This document shows, in pieces, positions 29,097 through 38,163 of a DNA stretch of 64,000 bases (positions are counted from its first letter, which is position 1; every line of letters starts with the position of its first letter). This DNA is from Pedobacter deserti. GTDB taxonomy: Bacteria; Bacteroidota; Bacteroidia; Sphingobacteriales; Sphingobacteriaceae. Position numbers and translations under genes: made by a program. The stretch lies in NCBI RefSeq assembly GCF_024436415.1, contig NZ_JAFMZQ010000001.1, positions 992,001-1,056,000 on the forward strand, given 5' to 3'. Under the pieces are notes generated by a model. That model did not search any database. It worked only from the letters and a program-made list of their open reading frames with translations, and had not been told where the DNA came from.

Positions 29097-30812
29097 TTAC
29101 CAGCCCTTGCGCAGCAGTTCAATGGCCCGGTCGAGCAATTCGTCCTTGCCTTGCTGTATGCCTTTAATGGTCGGTTTCATCGGGTAGTCGATTTTAACGC
29201 CAACCCTTTGGGTAGGGGTGCCGTCAGGATAGAAAATGCCAATTCCAGAGATCATGGTAGACAAGCCGCCGGGTAAAACGATGCGGGAGACATTGCCATC
29301 GGCACCGGCAGTTGTGCTGCCGAGCACTCTTACGTTTGCTGCGCTTTGGAATGCCATAGTCGTATATTCCGCATTACTCTGGCTGCTGGCATCAACTATG
29401 ACGATGACATTTCCGCTGAATTGTCCACCACCTCCATTCTTTAAAGGCTGGTCCGCGAAGCTAAACTCACCCGGGCGCTGAAGATCTGCTCTGGTGAAAT
29501 TCACAAAAGGGGAATGCTTTTTTTTGATGTAATTGCCAAAAGTGAACGGCATGAAGTCGGAGGGATAACACCGCATATCAACGACAATCGACTGCGCGTT
29601 AGCAAACAGCTTCTTTATGGCGGGAAGGTCGGTATTCTTATATTTTGCCGGATACACATAGCCTATATTACCATCAATAAGTTCATACCCACCGGGTCTG
29701 GTATAATCAATGTTTGTGAACCTGAAACCCTGTGTAAGCATATTTAGCATCACCTCTCTGTTGCCTTTGTCGCCTCTAACGGTAAGTTTCATGCTGGGTT
29801 CATGGCCGCGAAGTAAAAAGTTAAAGGGCAGATCCCTTAATTGTGTGTCGTAGTTGGATGCTGCTACCATGGGGAGATATGCTTTGACAAGCTCGGGTAC
29901 AGGCCTGCCATTGATGGCCACGATCTCTTCCCCAATCGTCATTTTGCTTTTTAGTCCGAGAGTATCGGTATAGAAGCCTGTAACGATCAGTTTATTTTCA
30001 ATGAATTTTGCCTGAACCGGGGTAAGATAGTCGCCTTTTAAAAGGTTCACCGCACGACGGCTGCCCCAGAGATTGGCATGGGTATCGCTTATTTTTGCGA
30101 TAAGTTTGGTTGTTGCCACCACGTAAGCCCGTTCGTCATTTGCCTGCACAAAGGCCGGTATAAAATCTTTGAGCACCTGGTTCCAGTCCTGATCAATCTG
30201 GTCTTTGTAAGGGAAGAAATAGTTGATCATGGCCCAGTATCTGTACAAACTAAGCAGCCTGTAACCAGCATCAGGGTAGGGCATATCAGCATAGTCATTT
30301 TCGTTCCTGAAATCGGGGTTGCCAACGCTGGCATAGGCTATATAATATCCCGCACCGAGGTGCCTGTTGTCTCTGATGTAATTCAGTTTTTCGGTTAGGG
30401 ATGCATTGGCAATTTTACCGTTGAAAAGTTCGCCGTAATCGGGGTTAAGTGCGATCCGTTTTTTGGATTTTATGCCGCAGTCGGGGCATGATGCGGGTCT
30501 GGGCAGGCCTTCCAGGTAAGCTTCCAGCGACTTGCTCAACTCCTCATTGTTTTTTGCAGCAATCGCCCCAGGCAGCATGCGGAACAACTCAAAGTCCCAG
30601 TTGTAAGCGCCCTTCGCAACCGATGGGTGATGGTATTTCAGAAAGCCCCAAAATTGTCCGAGAAAAGCGAGGTTGGAAACCTGCTGCGGGCTTGGGCTGG
30701 CGAGTTTGATGTTTGAACCTTTAGCAAATGTCGTATCGGTTCGGGTAGATTGCCTGGCATCGCAGCTAAAAATAGTTACTACGAGCAAGAAGGCGGTGAG
30801 AAGTCCTTTCAT
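29097..30812 (-). CDS. S41-family peptidase, lipoprotein
   Basis: 571 residues with a lipoprotein-type signal (VVTIFSCDA). After an alpha-helical N-terminal part come a PDZ-like region (KMTIGEEIVAINGRPV) and the S41 (tail-specific protease/interphotoreceptor-type) catalytic fold with VIVIVDASSQSNAEYTTMAFQ and the GSTTAGADG block. Periplasmic or surface protease, substrate unknown. I prefer ATG 30812, 7 bp after the DHFR-like gene; upstream ATGs at 30833 and 30845 would overlap that gene. Confidence 0.85.
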   Translation of the reverse strand: MKGLLTAFLLVVTIFSCDARQSTRTDTTFAKGSNIKLASPSPQQVSNLAFLGQFWGFLKYHHPSVAKGAYNWDFELFRMLPGAIAAKNNEELSKSLEAYLEGLPRPASCPDCGIKSKKRIALNPDYGELFNGKIANASLTEKLNYIRDNRHLGAGYYIAYASVGNPDFRNENDYADMPYPDAGYRLLSLYRYWAMINYFFPYKDQIDQDWNQVLKDFIPAFVQANDERAYVVATTKLIAKISDTHANLWGSRRAVNLLKGDYLTPVQAKFIENKLIVTGFYTDTLGLKSKMTIGEEIVAINGRPVPELVKAYLPMVAASNYDTQLRDLPFNFLLRGHEPSMKLTVRGDKGNREVMLNMLTQGFRFTNIDYTRPGGYELIDGNIGYVYPAKYKNTDLPAIKKLFANAQSIVVDMRCYPSDFMPFTFGNYIKKKHSPFVNFTRADLQRPGEFSFADQPLKNGGGGQFSGNVIVIVDASSQSNAEYTTMAFQSAANVRVLGSTTAGADGNVSRIVLPGGLSTMISGIGIFYPDGTPTQRVGVKIDYPMKPTIKGIQQGKDELLDRAIELLRKGW

Positions 30813-30819
30813 AGAAGCA

Positions 30820-31374
30820 TCAAAATTTTTCATACCGTAGTGCAATACAACCGCTGGGGAGTGTTTTAGTGCTTAGCAGTTTCAACTCCATAGTTTCGGG
30901 CAGGTGCATTTCGCTGAAGAGGCGACGCCCCTGACCGCAGAGGAAGGGGTGGACTACCACATGAAATTCATCGATAAGACCCAGTTCGATCAGTTCAGCG
31001 GGTAACGCAACGCCTCCGGTGGAGATAGCTTTTCCCGCTTGCTGCTTAAGTTTCAGAACCTCTTCTTTCAGGTTGTCGCGAATGATCGTCGTACGCTCAT
31101 CTGCATTGTCGAGCGTTCTGGAAACCACTACGCGTTCAAGCCGGTCAAATGCTTTGGCAAAGGCGTTAGAGGATTCGTCCAGGGACTGCGACCGGGCAAT
31201 ATCCGGCCAGAACGGAACCATCAGTTCATACGTTTTCCGCCCATACAGCAGCGTGCCGGAATCTTCCAGCAATTCGCGGAAGTATTGGTGAACATCATCT
31301 CCAACGTGCGGGATACTGGTGTGTTCGCAGCAGCCGTCCATTGTGAGGTTAATTCCATAAATAAGCTTTCTCAT
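30820..31374 (-). CDS. Dihydrofolate reductase/RibD C-terminal-like protein
   Basis: 184 residues from ATG 31374 (MRKLIYGINLTMDG is the typical family start; 11 further residues upstream are unlikely). Features LLYGRKTYELM, VVSRTL and ISTGGVALPAELIELGLIDE. These stand-alone proteins share the DHFR/RibD fold, but most have no proven folate activity. Forms a likely operon with the S41 peptidase. Confidence 0.88.
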   Translation of the reverse strand: MRKLIYGINLTMDGCCEHTSIPHVGDDVHQYFRELLEDSGTLLYGRKTYELMVPFWPDIARSQSLDESSNAFAKAFDRLERVVVSRTLDNADERTTIIRDNLKEEVLKLKQQAGKAISTGGVALPAELIELGLIDEFHVVVHPFLCGQGRRLFSEMHLPETMELKLLSTKTLPSGCIALRYEKF

Positions 31375-31481
31375 TTGATCTTGGTTAGTGTGTGCTATCC
31401 AAGTCAATATAACTCAAAATCTGCATAACTAAACAAAAATTCACGATTTGAATTTCGCAACGAAGCATTACCATAGCCAGC

Positions 31482-31571
31482 AAAACCTTGCAATTTGAAA
31501 GTTTAACTTTCAAATTGCAAGGTTTTAGCGTATATTTGATATATAATTGAAAGCTTAACTTTCAAATTGCA
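31482..31571. repeat. Perfect 45-bp palindrome plus a third copy of its 15-bp arm, around the DUF4143 promoter
   Basis: Bases 31482-31503 and 31505-31526 are perfect 22-bp inverted arms around one T. The 15-mer AACTTTCAAATTGCA occurs inverted at 31489-31503, direct at 31505-31519 and direct again at 31557-31571, ending 6 bp before the ATPase ATG. A -7 box TATATTTG (31531-31538) lies between copies two and three. The layout suggests an operator array, or a cruciform or hairpin used by the gene. Confidence 0.85.
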
Positions 31572-31577
31572 GAAAAA

Positions 31578-32756
31578 ATGATTAGGCGTAATTTAACTGA
31601 AAAGCTGATTGCTGGGCTACAGAATGTACCAGTCGTGGCACTATTAGGGCCAAGGCAGGCTGGTAAAACTACACTGGCATTGCAGATAGCCGAGCAGCTT
31701 TCCAAAACTTCTGAATACCTCGACTTAGAGTTGGATTCAGATATGAATAAACTGGACGATCCGGAAGCTTACCTGAGGAAGTTCTCGGGTCAGCTTTTAA
31801 TCATCGATGAAGTACAGCGTAAACCCGATCTGTTCCGTGTATTAAGAGGTTTGGTAGACATGAGAAAGCGCAACGGAGAAAAAGCGGGACACTTTCTGTT
31901 GCTCGGCTCAGCTTCCCGCGATTTGCTGCAGCAATCTTCCGAAACGCTTGCAGGCAGAATCAGGTATATTGAGTTAACGCCCTTTAATGCACTTGAAATC
32001 ATAAACCATGACCCGCTCGGATTTAATCCCGATAAACTGTGGTTCAGAGGGGGCTTTCCTGATAGTTACCTGGCTTCTAGCGATGAGCAGAGCTGGGAAT
32101 GGCGTAACGACTTTATTTCCACTTATGTGGAACGTGATATCCCGCTCATGGGACCGCAAATTCAGCCAAACAGGATGAAGAAGTTCTGGTCTATGCTAGC
32201 ACATTATCACGGCCAGCAGGCAGTATATTCAGAACTGGGCAAAAGCTTAGAAGTGAGCCATACAACCATCAAGTCATATCTGGATATCCTGGTAGATTTT
32301 TACATGGTCAGGCAGATTCAGCCCTGGTCTGGAAACACAAAGAAAAGGCTTGTCAAGTCACCGAAGATATATATCCGTGACAGTGGTTTACTGCACAAGC
32401 TACTCAATATACCGGGTTTCGACGATCTCATGGGAAATCCTGTTCTCGGCGCAAGCTGGGAAGGCTTTGTCATAGAAAACATCATCGTGCAATTGCCGGG
32501 TACATGGCAATACAGCTATTATAGAACAACAACCCAGACCGAAGTCGACCTTGTACTGGAAGGGCCGAACAATCAGGTATGGGCATTGGAAGTGAAGCGA
32601 TCCTCTGCTCCGCGGCCGGGCCGGGGCTTTTACGCCGCATGTGAGGATATCGGGGCGACGCAGAAATTCGTCATTTACGGCGGCAAAGAGCGATATCCCC
32701 TACAAGAAAACACGGAAGCAATTGGACTGGCGGAGTTTTTACAGTTGGTAAAATGA
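31578..32756 (+). CDS. AAA ATPase with DUF4143 (AAA_14/DUF4143)
   Basis: 392 residues. P-loop LLGPRQAGKTTLALQ (about 21-35), Walker B LLIIDEVQ (about 73-80), a winged-helix segment near 210-245, and a C-terminal DUF4143 domain with TEVDLVLE...WALEVKRS, matching the D-(E/D)xK pattern of PD-(D/E)XK nucleases. The family is widespread, horizontally mobile and of unknown role. It stands alone behind the unusual palindrome at 31482, with no partner gene. Confidence 0.9.
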   Translation: MIRRNLTEKLIAGLQNVPVVALLGPRQAGKTTLALQIAEQLSKTSEYLDLELDSDMNKLDDPEAYLRKFSGQLLIIDEVQRKPDLFRVLRGLVDMRKRNGEKAGHFLLLGSASRDLLQQSSETLAGRIRYIELTPFNALEIINHDPLGFNPDKLWFRGGFPDSYLASSDEQSWEWRNDFISTYVERDIPLMGPQIQPNRMKKFWSMLAHYHGQQAVYSELGKSLEVSHTTIKSYLDILVDFYMVRQIQPWSGNTKKRLVKSPKIYIRDSGLLHKLLNIPGFDDLMGNPVLGASWEGFVIENIIVQLPGTWQYSYYRTTTQTEVDLVLEGPNNQVWALEVKRSSAPRPGRGFYAACEDIGATQKFVIYGGKERYPLQENTEAIGLAEFLQLVK

Positions 32757-32776
32757 TCAATAAGTCCGTATATTTG
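32745..32776 (+). promoter_or_regulatory. Promoter for the phytanoyl-CoA dioxygenase-like gene
   Basis: TTG (32745-32747), 21-bp spacer and a full TATATTTG (32769-32776). The -33 element lies in the end of the ATPase gene; the next start codon is 107 bp downstream. Confidence 0.5.
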
Positions 32777-32883
32777 GTATATGAGGATGACCGTAATGTT
32801 ATAATATCAATTTCACGTCTTAAAAGACCAATGTTCCGGAAGGAGCACGAATTCTTTATTGTCTGAATTTTATATGAAACATT

Positions 32884-33657
32884 ATGCACAACACCTTAAG
32901 CACTCAACAAATACAGTCATTTATTACCGACGGCTTTATCCGTCTGGACAACGCTTTTTCTGCCGATCTTGCTGCACAGGCGAGAGAAATTCTCTGGAAA
33001 GATATTCCTGCGAAACCCGATGACCCATCTACCTGGACGAAACCCGTGGTATGGCTCGGCATGTATACACAGGAACCGTTTGTTAAAGCCGCTAACAGCC
33101 CGGCCCTGCACAGTGCATTCGACCAGCTGGCAGGTAAAGGTAAGTGGATTCCCTGCATGAGCATGGGCGCCTTCCCGGTTCGGTTTCCCTCGGCGGTAGA
33201 TTCAGGTGATACCGGATGGCATGTAGATGCCGGTTTTCCTGGCGAGGATCCGGCCGACTTTTTTAGCGCGCGGGTTAACGTGCATTCCAAAGGCCGTGCT
33301 TTGCTTATGCTATTTCTGTTCTCAGATGTGGGTGAACATGACGCACCCACCCGCATACGCAAGGGGTCGCATAATGATGTGGCCAGGCTGCTGGAGCCCG
33401 AAGGGGAGACAGGGCTTTCGTTTATGGAACTCGCGGGCAGGCTTGCCGGGTTGCCCGAACGAGAGGAAGCGCTCACCACTGGAAAAGCTGGTACCGTATA
33501 TCTTTGTCACCCTTTCCTGGTCCATGCCGCGCAAAAGCATCGCGGGACGGCGCCCAAGTTTATGGCGCAACCGCCTTTGTTGCTAAGAGGTGCGTTCGAT
33601 ATTAAGAGGGGTGATAGTCCGGTCGAAGAGGCGATACGAAGCGCTTTGGAGCTTTGA
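32884..33657 (+). CDS. Phytanoyl-CoA dioxygenase-like Fe(II)/2-oxoglutarate oxygenase
   Basis: 257 residues. Cupin fold with the iron-binding pair in GWHVDAG (HxD, about 118-120), distal His in FLVHAAQKHRG with a nearby Arg for 2-oxoglutarate (about 215). Family members hydroxylate varied small molecules; this substrate is unknown. Followed by a terminator at 33717. Confidence 0.88.
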   Translation: MHNTLSTQQIQSFITDGFIRLDNAFSADLAAQAREILWKDIPAKPDDPSTWTKPVVWLGMYTQEPFVKAANSPALHSAFDQLAGKGKWIPCMSMGAFPVRFPSAVDSGDTGWHVDAGFPGEDPADFFSARVNVHSKGRALLMLFLFSDVGEHDAPTRIRKGSHNDVARLLEPEGETGLSFMELAGRLAGLPEREEALTTGKAGTVYLCHPFLVHAAQKHRGTAPKFMAQPPLLLRGAFDIKRGDSPVEEAIRSALEL

Positions 33658-33716
33658 AATGGCAATTTTCGATTCTCCAAGTGTTGAGATTTTTGCTGGG
33701 TCAAAATATCTTCGTT

Positions 33717-33748
33717 GAAAAAGGCCCGCGTTCGTACGGGCCTTTTTC
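33717..33748 (+). terminator. Rho-independent terminator after the dioxygenase gene
   Basis: GAAAAAGGCCCG pairs with CGGGCCTTTTTC across 8 nt; the A-run and T-run make it work in both directions. It isolates the metal-uptake operon from upstream transcription. Confidence 0.9.
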
Positions 33749-33791
33749 AGTTTCGTGTTTTCGGGTCCAGAAAAAATCATTGCAAAAAAAG

Positions 33792-33830
33792 TTGACTGGT
33801 CTTAAAAATAAATGCAACTTTGGTGCAATT
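33792..33830 (+). promoter_or_regulatory. Promoter and Zur/Fur-like operator of the TonB operon
   Basis: TTG (33792-33794), 20-bp spacer and CAACTTTG (33815-33822), one mismatch to the -7 consensus. The -7 box is inside the dyad TGCAACTTTGGTGCA (33813-33827), so a bound repressor would block it. The same dyad, 12 of 15 bases identical, lies in the MerC promoter at 42159. Naming the regulator Zur is inference from the metal-related genes. Confidence 0.6.
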
Positions 33831-33870
33831 GAAAAAGAGAGGCATATTTGGTTCTGTTGATGTAACTGCA

Positions 33871-34215
33871 ATGATAAGAGTGGTTGCTGCGGTGCTGTTG
33901 CTGCAATTTGTGTTGCAGCCTTTCGCGCAGCTTGTGCATCATCACCATCATGTATTTCAGGAGCACCATCAGCTTGGTGATCCTGACGATCTTCATAAGG
34001 TTTCCCTGACAGACAGCCACGGCCATGCTGCGGCAGATAGCAAGTGTCCCGTATGTGACTACCTGGCCCACCAACAGCCCGCAGAGGCGCCTGTTCCGGG
34101 CTACAGGTTTACTTTCTTTGAGGTCAGTTTAAAAGATAGATCTGATGCCCGCGTTTTGTTCAGCCCTCGAAGGTATACAGACGCTTCCAGCAGCAGGGGC
34201 CCGCCCCGGAGTTGA
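33871..34215 (+). CDS. Small His-rich exported protein, DUF2946-like
   Basis: 114 residues. N-terminal hydrophobic helix (VVAAVLLLQFVLQPF) acts as signal or anchor, then LVHHHHH and many further His, and a CPVCDYLAHQ motif, ending SSSRGPPRS. His clusters plus a CxxC pair point to metal binding; the C-terminal RGPP tail resembles the DUF2946 style of small proteins next to metal TonB receptors. I use ATG 33871, which begins the hydrophobic helix; the TTG at 33820 lies inside the promoter dyad. First gene of the operon, 43 bp before the receptor gene. Confidence 0.65.
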   Translation: MIRVVAAVLLLQFVLQPFAQLVHHHHHVFQEHHQLGDPDDLHKVSLTDSHGHAAADSKCPVCDYLAHQQPAEAPVPGYRFTFFEVSLKDRSDARVLFSPRRYTDASSSRGPPRS

Positions 34216-34258
34216 TATTCCCTGTCAGTTCCGTATTCTTTAAACAACACAAAATTTA

Positions 34259-36946
34259 ATGCTTAAACAATTACTATGTGCATTGTGCGTAGTACTGTTT
34301 TCGAATTCCTTTGCGCAGGCCCAGCTCACGATCGGCGGCAACCTGACACAAAAGGGTACAGAAACAGTATTGCCCGACGTTCAGGTACAGGCTGATGCCT
34401 ATGGCCGGTTCTCGATCAGTAATGAGAAGGGCCGATACCTGATCCGCGGCTTAAAGTCGGGCCACTATACGTTGACTTACAAGCGCCTGGGTTTTCAAAC
34501 TGTGGCGCTGCAAGTGAACCTCAGATCGGACACGATCATTAACCTTTCCATGGAAATGTTGTCGCTCGGCCTGAAAGAGGTTCCTGTGGTGGCAAGGCAG
34601 TCGGTTACCGGTTCGTCTTCCTTATTGGAAAAAACGGCTATACAGCATACGCAGCCAGCTAGCCTGGCCGACGCGCTTCAGCTTATCCCCGGGCAACTGG
34701 CCGTTAACCCAGATTTATCTGCCGTTGCGCAAATCAACCTGCGCCAGGTCCCCAGCTCGGCCGAGGCCGCCCGGGCCAATGCATTGGGGACAGCCCTTGT
34801 GCTCGATGGAATCCCTTTGTCTAATAACGCCAATATGCAGACCACCGTCAATATCCTGAATGCGGCACCGGGAACTTTGCCGGCCTTTGCTTCGGTGGCA
34901 GGCCGTGGCAATGATCTTCGGCAGATTCCGGCCGATCAGATCGAAAGCATCGAGGTGATACGAGGGGTTCCTTCTGCCAGGTATGGTGATCTGACCTCCG
35001 GGGCAATTGTAGTTGCTACGAGAGCGGGTGTTTTTGCGCCGGAATTTACCACGCGCGTGAATCCCAACCTGATCCAGCAATCGGCAGGCCTTGGCGTGAA
35101 GCTCGGCGCAAATGCAGGTATCGTCAGCTTTGATGGCGACCTGGCCTCCGGGAACGCCGATCCACGTGACGAGCTCTCCGGCTATAGCCGGTTTACATCG
35201 CAGTTTGCATGGACCAAGCCCTGGCTGGATAAGCAAATCCTGACGACCACCCGTCTGTCACTTTTCCAGACCAGGGATACTCATAAACAGGACCCTGCCG
35301 ATCAGGCTGGAATGCGGAAGTATTCAAGCAAGGATAGGGGCTTCCGGTTGAGCAGCAACGGAAAATATGCCCCGGGCAGCATCCTGATTTCTTACTTGTC
35401 GTACGACGCCGGACTGAGCTATACCAGCCAGGAAAGCTTCCTGCAGGAGCGTGTGGTTCGTGATGTATACCCGGTGACCGACAGGGAAACGGAAGGACGG
35501 CATGTGGCCCGGTTCGGAGACAGTGAGTATCTGAGCCAGGTGCAAGTATCCGGTCGTCCCATGTCGATATACGGCCGTTTAGAGGCAGGCATGCTGAAGT
35601 TTTATAAAAAATTCAGTCCAAGGAACACTATGGGAGGCAGTTTTATTGCAGGTGCGGAGTACCGGCATGATGTAAACCGAGGTGCGGGGCGCCAGTTCGA
35701 TGCGCTCCGGCCGCCAAGACAAAACTACAGTACGGGCGACCGGCCACGTAGCTATGCGGAAGTGCCGGCTATCAGCCAGCTTGCCTACTATTTGGAGGGC
35801 AGGTCGGCCGGAACGTTCCTGGGCCGCAACTATAGTTTCCATGCAGGACTTCGCTGTGACGACCTTCTCGTCCCGCGCATTAACCTCGCGGTCGAAGCCT
35901 TCTCCAATTTACGTCTTAAAGCGGGTTATGGCCTCACGGCTAAGTCGCCCACGCTCTCCTTCCTGTACCCCGGCCCACGCTATTATGACCTCCAGAATTT
36001 CAATTATTACGCGGCAAACCCGGCTGAGCGGCTTGTTGTGCTGACCACGCATGTTCGAGACCTGAACAATGAGCGGCTTAAGGCCTATACCAGCCGTAAG
36101 GCGGAGCTGGGCGCAGACTATAAGCATCCTTTTTTCCGCGGGTATGTGACGGCGTTCATAGAGCGTACCAGGAATGCTTTTGGTACCGACCGGGATGTGC
36201 AGGTTATCCAGGTAGACCAGCTGCGTGCGCTGGAATTTCCTGTCGGACAGCCGCCTGTGCTCGACCCCGTCCCCTTTGGAACAAAGGCCTTCTTTGCGGC
36301 TTATGATATGCCGGTAAATAACCGGCAAATAGAGAACCGGGGATTTGAATTCCAGCTGGAAACCAAGGCATTGAGGAGTATCAACACCTCGTTCGACGTC
36401 AGTGGCGCCTGGATCCGCACCCAGTCTTACAGCAGCGGTGATTTTATTGATGTGGCACGCAGTTTCTCCTCGGCGGAGGTCAGCAGGATCGGCATCTTTT
36501 CAAACGGCTATGAAAACAGGGTAGAAGGCACGCGCTTTAACACCAGCCTCAGGTTCATTACCCGGATTCCTGCATTTAAATTCCTGTTTTCGGGCCTTGT
36601 GCAAACCGTTTGGATGAGCAGCAACGAAAATTATAATGACGCGCCGGACGCGATCGGCTTTCTGGACAATAGCGGGAGGAAGGTTTATCTCAGCCGGGCT
36701 GAGGCAAGGTCGGAACTTTACAAGGACCTGGAAAAGCGCATCGTCTTAACCGGAACAGATTTTCAGAAACCCTTGTGGCTATTCAACGTTCGCGCGACGA
36801 AAGAGTTTAGCAACAGGAGCGGTTTATCTTTTTATATCAACAATATACCTGGCGACCGTGGACTTTTTTTCAGTGAGGTGCGCAGGGAAAATATCAAACG
36901 CAATCAGGACCTCTTCTTCGGGGCCGAATTCACCATCAAAATTTAA
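34259..36946 (+). CDS. TonB-dependent outer-membrane receptor
   Basis: 895 residues. Signal peptide ending SFAQAQ, a carboxypeptidase-like regulatory domain (about 22-105, DVQVQADAYGRFSISNEKGRY), a plug domain (about 120-245, ADALQLIPGQLAV and IESIEVIRGVPSARYGDLTSG), then a 22-strand barrel ending FGAEFTIKI. Imports a ligand across the outer membrane with TonB energy. Its partners here (DUF4876, DUF6850, His-rich protein) and the dyad operator suggest a metal or metal complex rather than a glycan; no SusD follows. Confidence 0.93.
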   Translation: MLKQLLCALCVVLFSNSFAQAQLTIGGNLTQKGTETVLPDVQVQADAYGRFSISNEKGRYLIRGLKSGHYTLTYKRLGFQTVALQVNLRSDTIINLSMEMLSLGLKEVPVVARQSVTGSSSLLEKTAIQHTQPASLADALQLIPGQLAVNPDLSAVAQINLRQVPSSAEAARANALGTALVLDGIPLSNNANMQTTVNILNAAPGTLPAFASVAGRGNDLRQIPADQIESIEVIRGVPSARYGDLTSGAIVVATRAGVFAPEFTTRVNPNLIQQSAGLGVKLGANAGIVSFDGDLASGNADPRDELSGYSRFTSQFAWTKPWLDKQILTTTRLSLFQTRDTHKQDPADQAGMRKYSSKDRGFRLSSNGKYAPGSILISYLSYDAGLSYTSQESFLQERVVRDVYPVTDRETEGRHVARFGDSEYLSQVQVSGRPMSIYGRLEAGMLKFYKKFSPRNTMGGSFIAGAEYRHDVNRGAGRQFDALRPPRQNYSTGDRPRSYAEVPAISQLAYYLEGRSAGTFLGRNYSFHAGLRCDDLLVPRINLAVEAFSNLRLKAGYGLTAKSPTLSFLYPGPRYYDLQNFNYYAANPAERLVVLTTHVRDLNNERLKAYTSRKAELGADYKHPFFRGYVTAFIERTRNAFGTDRDVQVIQVDQLRALEFPVGQPPVLDPVPFGTKAFFAAYDMPVNNRQIENRGFEFQLETKALRSINTSFDVSGAWIRTQSYSSGDFIDVARSFSSAEVSRIGIFSNGYENRVEGTRFNTSLRFITRIPAFKFLFSGLVQTVWMSSNENYNDAPDAIGFLDNSGRKVYLSRAEARSELYKDLEKRIVLTGTDFQKPLWLFNVRATKEFSNRSGLSFYINNIPGDRGLFFSEVRRENIKRNQDLFFGAEFTIKI

Positions 36947-36951
36947 CTACT

Positions 36952-38160
36952 ATGCATATGAACATCACGAGAAGAAGCATTTTGCTCATCTTAATGACCG
37001 CAGCCATTATTGCAGGCTGCAAGAAACGCGAAGGAACAGAACTCCAAAAAGTTAACCTAACCGTTAAAGTCGATTTCCCTGACGGCTTCAAAAACACCGC
37101 TGCCGCTTCTGCGGAGGTGAAACTGATCAACAAAGGTACCGGAACGGTGCTCACGTCGACCACCAACGCTGAAGGTATTGCCACGTTTGCTGAAGTGATC
37201 TCAGGAACTTACGATCTGAGCAGCAGCCGGACCTTGAGCGCGGAAGAGCATGCCGCGCAGACCGGCAGTCTGCTTGCGATGTCGCTAAATGCCAGCAAAC
37301 CGGATGTGCCTGTAAACCCCGGCGTATCCACGATCACGTTGAAACTCGCTGGTTCTGCGGCCGGAAACCTGGTGATCAAAGAGGTTTATTATACCGGCTC
37401 CAAGACCGCCAGCGGCGGAACCTATTTTTCTGACCAGTTTATCGAACTGTATAACAATTCGGCGGAAGTGATTTACCTGGACGGGCTATGCATTTCTGAT
37501 ATTTATGGCAATTCGGGGCTGATCAATACGAACTCCCTGCCCACGCCGTTCAACACTGATCATGACCACGTCTATGGAAGCAATGTATGGCGGATTCCGG
37601 GAACGGGCAAGCAGCATCCGCTGAACCCGGGAGCCAGCATCATCATCGCCCAGGATGGCGTAAACCACAAAGAGGCTACACTTAACCCGAACAGTCCGGT
37701 AGACCTGTCGAAGGCCGACTGGGAAACATATAACGAGCGGCCGGACAACCGAGATGCAGATGCTCCCGGCGTTCCAAACCTCGAACGGGTTTATTTTACG
37801 GGTGGGTTTGACTGGCTCGTCACTGTATTCGGTCCTGGCATCGTTATCTACAAGCCGCAGGATGCAAACGCTCTTGAGAAGGTTGTTGTGCCCGGAGGTA
37901 CGACCCAATATGTTAAGGTTCCGAACACTATCGTATTGGACGCATTCGAGGCGCTTAAAGACGGCAATAGCGGAAGTTTTAAACGTATTCCTGCGGCGCT
38001 GGATGCGGGCTTCGGTTTTGCCTCGGGAACTTATACTGCCGAGAGCTTCCGCAGGAAACAAGCCTCGGTATCGGGCGGCCGCATTATCCTGCAGGATACC
38101 AACAACAGCGGCACTGACTTTGAAAAGCTGACGGTGCCGACCCCGAAATCATTTAAATAA
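36952..38160 (+). CDS. DUF4876 lipoprotein
   Basis: 402 residues with lipobox AAIIAGCKK. An N-terminal carboxypeptidase-regulatory-like beta domain (about 28-120) is followed by a lamin-tail/DUF4876 region with NLVIKEVYYTGS and DQFIELYNNS, which binds at the cell surface in related proteins. It lies 5 bp after the receptor, where a SusD-like partner lipoprotein would be, so it may be the receptor's surface accessory. A second in-frame ATG at 36958 is an equally good start. Confidence 0.85.
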   Translation: MHMNITRRSILLILMTAAIIAGCKKREGTELQKVNLTVKVDFPDGFKNTAAASAEVKLINKGTGTVLTSTTNAEGIATFAEVISGTYDLSSSRTLSAEEHAAQTGSLLAMSLNASKPDVPVNPGVSTITLKLAGSAAGNLVIKEVYYTGSKTASGGTYFSDQFIELYNNSAEVIYLDGLCISDIYGNSGLINTNSLPTPFNTDHDHVYGSNVWRIPGTGKQHPLNPGASIIIAQDGVNHKEATLNPNSPVDLSKADWETYNERPDNRDADAPGVPNLERVYFTGGFDWLVTVFGPGIVIYKPQDANALEKVVVPGGTTQYVKVPNTIVLDAFEALKDGNSGSFKRIPAALDAGFGFASGTYTAESFRRKQASVSGGRIILQDTNNSGTDFEKLTVPTPKSFK

Positions 38161-38163
38161 ACC

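Noticed and set aside
33820..33870. TTG/GTG start giving a 131-residue His-rich protein
   Set aside because: These codons lie in the promoter dyad; ATG 33871 begins the signal helix.
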